Assembly (NCBI GenBank): GCA_052325345.1
Contig: JBKQVG010000284.1
Span: 1 to 7,373, forward strand
From: JBEKYD01 sp052325345
GTDB lineage: Bacteria; Acidobacteriota; Terriglobia; Bryobacterales; Bryobacteraceae
Direction: 5' to 3'
Length of the DNA stretch: 7,373 bases
In this document: piece after piece, positions 1 to 5,216 of the stretch
Layout of the letters: every line of letters starts with the position of its first letter
Position numbering within the stretch: position 1 is the stretch's first letter
Program-made: the position numbers and the translations under genes
The notes under the pieces: model-generated
The model's input: only the letters and a program-made list of their open reading frames with translations
What the model was told of the DNA's origin: nothing
Databases searched by the model: none

Positions 1-65
1 TCTTAATGTTGTGCCGTGCGTCCCCGACCGCCAGCCACTGAAAGCTGTTACGCTGAGATTTCCCT

Positions 66-2000
66 ATGAGTCAAATCGAGATCACCCTGCCCGACGGCAG
101 CCGGCAGGCGGTTGACGCGGGTACGCGCCCCATCGACGTGGCGCTCTCCATTAGCCCGCGCCTGGCCGACGCCGCCCTGGTTGCCAGGCTGGACGGCGAT
201 CTGGCGGACCTGGACCAGCCGATCGAGAAAAATGTCCACCTGCAGATTTTGACCGCCAAGAATCCCGAAGCCTTGTACGTCTACCGGCATTCCACCGCGC
301 ACCTGCTGGCTGCCGCCGTGCTCGAATTGTATCCCGAGACCAAGCTCGGCATCGGCCCGCCCATCGAAAACGGCTTCTATTACGATTTCGACCGTCCCAC
401 CGCGTTCACGCCCGAGGACCTGGAAAAGATCGAGAAGAAAATGTGGGAGATCCAGAAGCGCCATCTGCCCTACCAGCGCGTCTACACCCGCAAGGAAGAG
501 GGGCTGAAGAAATACTCCGAGGCCTGGATGAAATGCGAGCTGATCACCGAGCGCGCCGGCGAAATCTTTACTGAATACACGCTGGGGCCCCGGTTCATCG
601 ACTTCTGCCGTGGGCCGCACCTGCCCGATACCTCGAAGATCAAAGCCTTCAAGCTGCTTTCCATCGCCGGCGCTTATTGGAAGGGCGACGAGCACAACAA
701 GCAGTTGCAGCGCATCTACGGCACCGCCTTCTTCACCCAGAAGGAACTGGAAGAGTACCTCAACCGGCTGGAAGAAGCCAAGAAGCGCGACCACCGCAAA
801 CTGGGCAAGGAGCTCGAATTATTCACCGTAAACGAGGCCGTGGGCGCCGGGTTGCCGCTCTGGCTGCCCAAGGGCGCCACCATCCGCCGCCTGCTCGAAG
901 ACTACATTCTGGAAAAGGAACGAGCCACCGGCTACCAGCACGTCTATACGCCCGACCTGGCCAAGGTGGACCTCTACAAACGCTCCGGCCACTGGGAACA
1001 TTATAAGGACGACATGTTCCCGCCGATGGATCTGGAAACCGAGCAGATGGTGCTGCGGCCGATGAACTGCCCCCATCACATCCTGGTCTACGAATCCAAG
1101 CAGCGCAGCTATCGCGATTTGCCGGTGAGGATCGCCGAGCTGGGCACCATGTACCGCTATGAACGCTCGGGCGTGTTGAGCGGGCTCAGCCGCGTTCGCG
1201 CCATGACCCTGAACGACGCGCACATTTTCTGCCGTCCGGACCAGATCAAAGAAGAATTCACCAAGGTGATGCAACTGGTCGAGCAGGTATATAAGGACCT
1301 GGGCATCACGAAGTACCGCTACCGGTTATCGCTGCACGACGCAGTCAAAAAGGAAAAATACGTCGACAATCCCGAGATGTGGGCGCTCGGTGAGCGGGTG
1401 CTGCGCGAGGCCATGGATTCTCTCGGTCTGCCGTACGTGGAAGCTCCGGGCGAGGCGGCGTTCTACGGGCCCAAGCTCGATATCCAGCTCGCGGACGTAA
1501 TGGGGCATGAGGAGACGTATTCCACCATCCAGGTGGATTTCCACCTGCCCAGCCAGTTCGAGCTGGAATATGTCGCCGCCGACGGCAAGCGGCACCGTCC
1601 GGTAATGATCCATCGCGCCGTCGTCAGCACCATGGAGCGCATGATCGCTTACCTGATCGAGCTTTACGCCGGGGCGTTTCCATTGTGGCTCGCGCCGGTG
1701 CAAGTCACCGTGCTGCCCATCACCGACCGCCAGACCGAATACGCCCGCGGTATTCTGAACCAGCTTGAAGCCGCCGGCATTCGCGCCACCGTGGACGAGC
1801 GCAGTGAAAAGGTGAACCTGAAAATCCGCGAAGCCCAGTTGCAGAAGATTCCCTTCATGCTGGTGGTGGGCGATCGCGAACAGGAGAACGGCAAAGTGGC
1901 CGTGCGCAACCGCAAGCATGGAGACCAGGGAGCCAAAACCCTGGACGAATTTCTTTCCGGGATTCGGGCGCTGATCGAGAGCAAAGCGGTAACGGAGTAG
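66..2000 (+). CDS. thrS: Threonyl-tRNA synthetase (ThrRS), complete
   Basis: Cytoplasmic class II aminoacyl-tRNA synthetase that charges tRNA-Thr with threonine using ATP. The 644-residue length is normal for bacterial ThrRS and all domains are in order. A TGS domain covers about residues 1-62. The editing domain (about 63-225) has the HxxxH motif at H75/H79 and the CRGPH motif with C181 and H185, so removal of mischarged serine should be intact. The class II core (about 250-540) carries the zinc ligands C335 (MNCPHH), H386 (NDAHIF) and H516 (MIHRAVV), motif 2 around residues 361-385 (MYRYERSG) and motif 3 around 514-530. The anticodon-binding domain fills about 545-640. The ATG at 66 is preceded by only a weak Shine-Dalgarno (GAGA at 55-58). 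The start is still favoured because the TGS domain begins at once (SQIEITLPDG). The stop TAG is followed by a repeat-rich gap rather than a close neighbour. Identification is secure. Confidence 0.98.
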   Translation: MSQIEITLPDGSRQAVDAGTRPIDVALSISPRLADAALVARLDGDLADLDQPIEKNVHLQILTAKNPEALYVYRHSTAHLLAAAVLELYPETKLGIGPPIENGFYYDFDRPTAFTPEDLEKIEKKMWEIQKRHLPYQRVYTRKEEGLKKYSEAWMKCELITERAGEIFTEYTLGPRFIDFCRGPHLPDTSKIKAFKLLSIAGAYWKGDEHNKQLQRIYGTAFFTQKELEEYLNRLEEAKKRDHRKLGKELELFTVNEAVGAGLPLWLPKGATIRRLLEDYILEKERATGYQHVYTPDLAKVDLYKRSGHWEHYKDDMFPPMDLETEQMVLRPMNCPHHILVYESKQRSYRDLPVRIAELGTMYRYERSGVLSGLSRVRAMTLNDAHIFCRPDQIKEEFTKVMQLVEQVYKDLGITKYRYRLSLHDAVKKEKYVDNPEMWALGERVLREAMDSLGLPYVEAPGEAAFYGPKLDIQLADVMGHEETYSTIQVDFHLPSQFELEYVAADGKRHRPVMIHRAVVSTMERMIAYLIELYAGAFPLWLAPVQVTVLPITDRQTEYARGILNQLEAAGIRATVDERSEKVNLKIREAQLQKIPFMLVVGDREQENGKVAVRNRKHGDQGAKTLDEFLSGIRALIESKAVTE

Positions 2001-2038
2001 GGAATGCCACTCGTGGCGCGGGCTGTCAAGCCTGCGGA

Positions 2039-2291
2039 GCCGAGATTCCGAACTCCTGACGTCGCGGAATTTAGGTTGAGCCGGAATTCGGTGACCGAGG
2101 GGTGGGACAGACCATCGTTTTTCGTGGTCTGTCGAGCCCTCGCCAGGCAGCAAGAGCCTGACAGACGACAAAATACGATCGTCTGTCCCACCCGGTTTTC
2201 CGCACCGATTCCCCGTCGGTTGGGTCAGAGAATTTTCCCCAATGCCTGAAAAATGCCCGGCGAGATCAGGAGTTCGGAGATTCGTCTCGGC
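2039..2291. repeat. Nested imperfect palindromic element (MITE/REP-like) in the thrS-uvrC-like gap
   Basis: This accounts for most of the 358-bp gene-free gap at 2001-2358. The outer inverted arms are 2039-2059 and 2266-2291. They share GCCGAGA and an uninterrupted 12-bp match (CCGAACTCCTGA against TCAGGAGTTCGG), differing by an insertion of about 5 bases in the right arm. Further in, 2083-2112 and 2181-2212 match in inverted orientation with small indels (GGAATTCGGTG against GGAATCGGTG after reverse complementing), ending in a perfect 13-bp pair. I see no transposase-like frame inside and no convincing target-site duplication. Open frames crossing it have no recognisable protein content. It is best read as a non-autonomous, dispersed palindromic repeat. 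Whether it recurs in the genome cannot be seen from this window. Confidence 0.6.
2100..2193. repeat. Core of the element: paired stem-loops with GACAGAC arms
   Basis: A perfect 13-bp inverted repeat, GGGTGGGACAGAC (2100-2112) against GTCTGTCCCACCC (2181-2193), bounds the core. Each side also folds on itself. Hairpin 1 is GACAGACCA (2106-2114) with TGGTCTGTC (2125-2133). Hairpin 2 is GACAGACGA (2160-2168) with TCGTCTGTC (2179-2187). The second hairpin is close to an inverted copy of the first. A small CAGGC/GCCTG stem (2144-2148 with 2156-2160) lies between them. Two inverted REP-like hairpins around a short linker are the architecture of a BIME, the usual composite form of REP sequences. In an mRNA the core could form either one long stem or two short ones. 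Classification is inference; the pairing is read directly. Confidence 0.7.
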
Positions 2292-2298
2292 TTTTCTT
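2275..2298 (+). terminator. Weak candidate intrinsic terminator downstream of thrS
   Basis: A short stem (GAGA 2277-2280, TTCG loop, TCTC 2285-2288) is followed by a T-rich stretch CTTTTCTT at 2291-2298. The stem is only four pairs and lies 275 bp past the thrS stop, so on its own it is poor. It sits in the right outer arm of the palindromic element, where the longer pairing with 2039-2059 could strengthen or compete with it. Confidence 0.2.
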
Positions 2299-2327
2299 CC
2301 AGCTCGCCAGTCCGGATCCTCCATAGC

Positions 2328-2359
2328 GGAGTTAGCCGGCGCTAGCCGGAGTTAGCCGG
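2328..2359 (+). repeat. 10-bp tandem repeat (3.2 units) carrying the Shine-Dalgarno of the UvrC-like gene
   Basis: Three units of 10 bp (GGAGTTAGCC, GGCGCTAGCC, GGAGTTAGCC) plus GG. TAGCCGG recurs at 2333, 2343 and 2353. Units one and three are identical, so GGAG occurs at 2328-2331 and again at 2348-2351. The latter is seven bases before the GTG start at 2359 and is the likely ribosome-binding site. The first copy has no start codon at a suitable distance. Confidence 0.7.
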
Positions 2360-3471
2360 TGACGGGCTCGATCGACATCGTCGCCGATCTGGCGGAGCTG
2401 GACGCCGCCCTGGCCTCTCTGCCCAACTGCCCGGCGGTCTTTCTCGTCTGGCCGGCGGAAGGCGAGCCGTATCTTTCCAAAACCGGCGTGCTGCGCCGCC
2501 GCCTGCTGCGCCTGCTGAAGGAGCGCGAGCGCCCGTCCCGTCTGCTCAACCTGCGGCACACGGCGCGGCGCATCGAATATTGGCTCACCGCGTCGGCGCT
2601 CGAATCGAGCCTGCTCTTCTACCGGCTGGCGCGCGTGCATTTTCCCCAGACGTATCGCGAGCTGATGAAGCTGCGCCTGCCGCCCTACGTGAAACTGATA
2701 CTGTCGAATCCGTTCCCGCGGAGCCAGATCTCGACCCACCTTTCACGCTCTGGCGCGCTTTTCTTCGGTCCATTTCGCTCGCGCGCCTCGGCCGAGCGCT
2801 TCGAGTCCCAGTTTCTGGACCTTTACCAGATGCGCCGCTGCCAGGAGGATCTGGCGCCGTCGCCCGCCCACCCCGGCTGCATGTACGGCGAGATGGGAAT
2901 GTGCCTGCGGCCCTGCCAAGAGGTGGTGGGACCGGCCGAATACGGCCACGAAGTGGCGCGCGTGACCGAGTTTCTTCACTCGGGCGGCCATTCCCTGCTC
3001 GATTCCATTGCGCATGCGCGCGACCGCTTGAGCGAACAGATGCAGTTCGAAGAAGCGGCGCGCCTGCACAAACGCTACGAAAAAGTGCGCGACGTGCTCA
3101 AGCTCCGCGACGAGATGGCGTGCGACGTCGAGCGGCTGAGCGGCGTGGCCGTGACCCGATCGGTCGAGCCGGGCGCGGTGGAATTGTGGTTCTTGCTGGA
3201 GGGGCACCTGCAGCCGTCCGTGCGCCTGACCTTCGAGGTAAAGGAGGGCAAACCCGCTCCGCTCGATGCCAAGCTGCGCGAAATATACGACGCGCTCGGG
3301 CCGGCGCGCCTGGCCGTGCGCGAGCGAGAAGAGATGCTAGCCCTGTTGTCGCGCTGGTTCTATTCGAGCTGGCGCGATGGCGAATGGCTCGATTGGGACC
3401 CCCCTGGCGGCGTGCCCTATCGCAAACTGGTGCACGCGATATCCCGCGTGGCGAGCGCCCGGCCCGAGTGA
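2359..3471 (+). CDS. UvrC-like GIY-YIG protein lacking the C-terminal nuclease half
   Basis: A 370-residue homologue of the N-terminal part of UvrC, the nucleotide-excision-repair nuclease (normally about 600 residues). A GIY-YIG-type domain spans about 24-100. It looks degenerate: the first motif reads AVF where GVY/GIY is usual and the second reads YLSK where YVGK is usual, although Y38, K41, the arginines at 46-48 and a glutamate at 82 remain. FFGPF (135-139) matches the conserved UvrC FGP segment. C161, C174, C182 and C186 form C-x12-C-x7-C-x3-C, matching the UvrC four-Cys region reported as an Fe-S site. A UVR (UvrB-binding type) helical motif lies near 216-250 (FEEAARL). The RNase H-like endonuclease and HhH domains are absent, and the gene ends at a clean stop. 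The GTG start is supported by GGAG at 2348-2351. E. coli Cho is also a UvrC N-half paralogue but lacks the UVR region, so I give no symbol. The family is certain; activity is uncertain. Confidence 0.88.
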   Translation: MTGSIDIVADLAELDAALASLPNCPAVFLVWPAEGEPYLSKTGVLRRRLLRLLKERERPSRLLNLRHTARRIEYWLTASALESSLLFYRLARVHFPQTYRELMKLRLPPYVKLILSNPFPRSQISTHLSRSGALFFGPFRSRASAERFESQFLDLYQMRRCQEDLAPSPAHPGCMYGEMGMCLRPCQEVVGPAEYGHEVARVTEFLHSGGHSLLDSIAHARDRLSEQMQFEEAARLHKRYEKVRDVLKLRDEMACDVERLSGVAVTRSVEPGAVELWFLLEGHLQPSVRLTFEVKEGKPAPLDAKLREIYDALGPARLAVREREEMLALLSRWFYSSWRDGEWLDWDPPGGVPYRKLVHAISRVASARPE

Positions 3472-3488
3472 CTCGCCAGTTGGGGGGC

Positions 3489-3510
3489 CGGCGGACCTCC
3501 AGGTCCGCCG
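3489..3510. repeat. Perfect 10-bp palindromic hairpin, REP-like
   Basis: CGGCGGACCT (3489-3498) and AGGTCCGCCG (3501-3510) are perfect complements separated by two bases, starting 18 bp after the stop of the UvrC-like gene. There is no T-tract on either side, so it does not fit an intrinsic terminator. It could stabilise the 3' end of the mRNA or be a dispersed REP-type repeat; the window contains only one copy. Confidence 0.6.
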
Positions 3511-3769
3511 TAGACGTTAAAATGTGGCCCCGGGGTCGCCCGTCGGCCGATGGCGCCGGCGCTCCGCCCCGCCGCCAGCTTGAGCCTGTGGCCTCGGCGT
3601 ATCCCGCCGTTTTCCCCGGTCACCAGTTTTGAAAATTTCCTGCAACTCACCGAATTTGCGGGTGTTAGATCGCTTCGAAAGCTTCCCCGAAGGGCCGGTC
3701 TCTCTCGCCCGCCCGCTATAGTGAATTTGGCCATGAAAGACGCGGTCCATTCGCCTGGCTTTGGGCCGC

Positions 3770-3793
3770 AAACCGGTACTGAAGTACCCGTTT
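3770..3793. repeat. GGTACT/AGTACC palindrome, copy 1
   Basis: AAACCGGTACT (3770-3780) and AGTACCCGTTT (3783-3793) form an inverted repeat with one mismatch and a two-base centre. It is a near copy of the palindrome at 3836-3859; the two share the left arm exactly. Its arms can therefore also pair with those of copy 2. Confidence 0.75.
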
Positions 3794-3835
3794 TCATCCC
3801 ACAAGTTACTGACTGCTTGATGATCTTTGTCTGGC

Positions 3836-3867
3836 AAACCGGTACTCCAGTACCGGTTTTTGTTTTT
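3836..3867 (+). terminator. GGTACT/AGTACC palindrome, copy 2, with T-tract: intrinsic terminator shape upstream of a start codon
   Basis: AAACCGGTACT (3836-3846) and AGTACCGGTTT (3849-3859) are perfect complements, followed by a run of T broken by one G to 3867. This is the shape of a plus-strand intrinsic terminator. It ends 11 bases before the ATG at 3879, so a promoter for that gene cannot fit after it and transcripts must pass through it. It may act as an attenuator, or it may be a dispersed palindromic repeat that only resembles a terminator. The two-base centre means the innermost pairs must open to form a loop. Confidence 0.55.
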
Positions 3868-3878
3868 GGAGCAGAGGA

Positions 3879-4487
3879 ATGACGGAACAGAAATGCACGA
3901 TCGATGAAGCCTTCGACGTCGGAACGTGGGTGGGCCGCAGGCAGACGTTCGCCCTTTTGGCTGGACGCTGTTCGGCCGCCGACGTCGAAATCCTGTTCGA
4001 AATCCGGGAGAGGAAGCTCTTTCGGACGATGGATCCGACCTGGGAGGATTTCTGCGCCAGGCGCCTCGGCATGACCCGCGGCTACGTGGACCGGCTCATC
4101 CGGCAACTCAACGAGCTCGGACCCAACTTTTGCAAATTGAGCTCCTTAACGCGCATCAAACCCGCGGAATACCGCCTGATTGCCGGCGCGGTCGCCGACG
4201 AGGGCTTATCCTACGGCGGCGAAGTCATCGCCCTGGAACCCGAAAACGCGCCCAAACTGGCCGAGGCCGTGGAAGCGCTGCGGCGCGATTCGGTCGAGCA
4301 AGAAGATCCCGACAATCTCGCGCGGCAGGCCCTGGCCAAAGCCGAAAGGGCCATGAATTCCGCCGTCGCCGAATTCCATCGGCTCCAGGCGATGGAACTG
4401 GATGACGCCGTGCGGATGGAACTGCTGATCGCGGTCGAAGCCTGCCGGGATCAGTTGGAACTGATCCGCCTTTGGAGCTGTGCATAA
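3879..4487 (+). CDS. Conserved-looking hypothetical protein with possible helix-turn-helix, 202 aa
   Basis: I do not recognise a named family. The protein is soluble in appearance, with no signal peptide or membrane segment. Residues 1-50 look helical. Residues 55-77 (TWEDFCARRLGMTRGYVDRL and following) have the spacing of a helix-turn-helix, with LGMTRGYVDRLI resembling the turn and recognition helix of DNA-binding proteins. Then come NFCKLSSLTRIKPAEYRLIA (83-102), a segment EVIALEPENAPKLAEAVEAL (115-134), and a charged C-terminal helical region (about 135-200), possibly coiled coil. This layout is loosely like the HTH region of ParB/KorB-type proteins, but no nuclease or ParB motif is visible. 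The ATG at 3879 is preceded by GGAG at 3868-3871 with seven bases of spacing, which supports the start. Base composition is like the neighbours. A terminator-shaped palindrome sits just upstream. It converges with hicA across a 230-bp gap. DNA binding is inference only. Confidence 0.75.
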   Translation: MTEQKCTIDEAFDVGTWVGRRQTFALLAGRCSAADVEILFEIRERKLFRTMDPTWEDFCARRLGMTRGYVDRLIRQLNELGPNFCKLSSLTRIKPAEYRLIAGAVADEGLSYGGEVIALEPENAPKLAEAVEALRRDSVEQEDPDNLARQALAKAERAMNSAVAEFHRLQAMELDDAVRMELLIAVEACRDQLELIRLWSCA

Positions 4488-4502
4488 ATCAAGTGGCGCG
4501 CC

Positions 4503-4520
4503 CTGCGACCCCACCTTCCA
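4503..4520. repeat. 18-bp direct repeat, left copy flanking hicBA
   Basis: The bases CTGCGACCCCACCTTCCA match CTGCGGCCCCACCTTCTA at 5186-5203 with two differences, in the same orientation. The pair brackets the hicA-hicB module and its downstream gap. It may be a footprint of insertion or recombination, or two copies of a longer dispersed repeat. Confidence 0.4.
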
Positions 4521-4629
4521 TGTCCCGCGCTCCTTGCTGCAGCTAACAGACTATCGACTGTTTCACATGAGGGTAAGTTTTGCACCATTGTCGAAAGGCC
4601 GGTTGAACACAGGGCCCTCAATGTTGCAA

Positions 4630-4718
4630 GTGTCCGGGGCTTGGGAGAAACCGGGGAGAAGCCGGGACAATTACCGCCGCGCCGATTTCTCCGTCGGGGG
4701 AACGCACGACCCGGACAC
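4630..4718. repeat. 89-bp segment with 9-bp inverted ends next to the hicA stop
   Basis: GTGTCCGGG (4630-4638) and CCCGGACAC (4710-4718) are perfect complements. Inside, GGAGAAA (from about 4646) can pair with TTTCTCC (from about 4685), giving a nested stem. The right end touches the last base of the hicA stop codon (4718-4720, minus strand). There is no T-tract beyond it, so a classical hicA terminator is not supported; a 3' structural element or a dispersed repeat is possible. The rest of the gap 4488-4629 shows nothing I can name. Confidence 0.45.
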
Positions 4719-4942
4719 TAATGGGCAGCCGCCAGGAACTCCTCAACCGTCAAGCCGGCCTTTGCGATTAGGGCTCGCAGGGTGCCGCGGGCGACTTGCG
4801 GGTGATCGGGAACCGAGAGCGTCACAAGAGCGCCCGGCTTCGTCAGCACGATATGGCTGCCTCGCTGCCGTGCGACCTGCCAGCCCAAGCGTTCGAACGC
4901 GTGAACAACTTCGCGCGGTCGAAACAGCGGAAGGGCCGGCAT
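4718..4942 (-). CDS. hicA: HicA-family mRNA interferase toxin
   Basis: A 74-residue toxin of type II HicAB systems, a small double-stranded-RNA-binding-domain-like fold that cleaves mRNA and is neutralised by HicB. Family hallmarks are FERLGWQVARQRGSHIVL, with the catalytic histidine at H30 in the GSH motif, and the C-terminal LRALIAKAGLTVEEFL. Length is typical. The minus-strand ATG at 4942-4940 is chosen because it overlaps the hicB stop as TGATG and gives the family's usual N-terminus. The frame is open further upstream, but that extension (to 5014) lies inside hicB and has no family resemblance. No strong Shine-Dalgarno precedes this ATG, so translation probably depends on coupling to hicB. 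Key residues are intact, so the toxin looks functional. Confidence 0.92.
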   Translation of the reverse strand: MPALPLFRPREVVHAFERLGWQVARQRGSHIVLTKPGALVTLSVPDHPQVARGTLRALIAKAGLTVEEFLAAAH

Positions 4943-5148
4943 CAGACCGTCACTTCGACCTCGCGTGTGGTTACAGTCAGCGGCATACCGAGCTTGGCCC
5001 GCACCGCCAGGCATTCCCGGATAGCATCGGCGATGTTCACCTCAGCCTCGACTTCTGTTCGCCCCTGACTGACGCAGCCTGGAATCGAGGGGCACTCGGC
5101 GATGTACGTCCCGTCTTCGTCTTGATAGATGCTGACGATAAACTTCAT
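4942..5148 (-). CDS. hicB: HicB-family antitoxin, minimal single-domain form
   Basis: A 68-residue antitoxin that binds and blocks HicA. It has the HicB/UPF0150 signature MKFIVSIYQDEDGTYIAECP followed by SIPGCVSQG, then the helix VEAEVNIADAIRECLAVR. Larger HicB proteins carry a C-terminal ribbon-helix-helix or HTH domain that represses the operon. Here the protein stops after the core domain, so classical self-repression by HicB is not obvious. The start at 5148 is supported by AGGA (complement of 5155-5158) six bases upstream. The gene order is antitoxin first, toxin second, the reverse of E. coli hicAB, with a one-base overlap. It begins 68 bp after the purF stop on the same strand, so read-through from the purine genes is possible. 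This frame remains open upstream into purF sequence, but MKF is the conserved family start. Confidence 0.92.
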   Translation of the reverse strand: MKFIVSIYQDEDGTYIAECPSIPGCVSQGRTEVEAEVNIADAIRECLAVRAKLGMPLTVTTREVEVTV

Positions 5149-5185
5149 GTCACTTCCTATCTTAGCCTGGTGGAAGGCGCCGGTA

Positions 5186-5203
5186 CTGCGGCCCCACCTT
5201 CTA
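5186..5203. repeat. 18-bp direct repeat, right copy flanking hicBA
   Basis: Partner of 4503-4520 (16 of 18 identical, same orientation). It lies between the purF stop and the hicB start, where the promoter for hicBA would be expected if the pair has its own. No good promoter boxes are visible in this 68-bp spacer. Confidence 0.4.
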
Positions 5204-5216
5204 GACCGCGCGGAAC

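Larger units (their letters stand above)
3472..3878. other. Gene-poor 407-bp gap with hairpins and a possible leader region
   Basis: The gap holds a compact GC-rich hairpin at 3489-3510 and two related palindromes at 3770-3793 and 3836-3859. The stretch between (about 3511-3769) shows no gene I can support. It includes an AT-richer segment near 3620-3660 and TATAGT at 3717-3722, which resembles a -10 box but has no matching -35 sequence. The next gene's promoter should lie somewhere here, because the gene starts at 3879 on the same strand. A 49-codon open frame from ATG 3733 runs across both palindromes and stops at 3880-3882, overlapping the next start as ATGA. It has no clear ribosome-binding site, so it is not called as a gene. 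Confidence 0.5.

Noticed and set aside
1..65. T-box or other leader regulation of thrS
   Set aside because: Only 65 bases upstream are visible. No T-box sequence or operator-like tRNA mimic can be seen in that length.
2004..2249. An 81-codon plus-strand frame just after thrS
   Set aside because: It is made of the palindromic repeat element, has no protein family resemblance and is better explained as non-coding.
1326..2324. A 332-codon minus-strand open frame over the thrS 3' end and the gap
   Set aside because: Most of it is the complement of thrS, with composition typical of an antisense shadow, and no recognisable domain.
2580..3632. A 350-codon plus-strand open frame overlapping the UvrC-like gene
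   Set aside because: It is an alternative frame of a recognised gene and is Arg/Ala/Pro-rich without any motif.
3717..3722. TATAGT as a -10 promoter box for the 202-residue gene
   Set aside because: The hexamer resembles TATAAT, but no -35-like sequence stands at the right distance (GCCGGT region). One hexamer alone is not enough.
4943..5014. Longer hicA start upstream of 4942
   Set aside because: The extra 24 residues lie inside hicB and do not resemble HicA N-termini. The TGATG overlap and the usual 74-residue length favour 4942.
5149..5216. Terminator after purF
   Set aside because: GGTGG/CCACC and GGCGCC pairings exist on the minus strand, but no stable stem with a T-tract follows, so no terminator is called.
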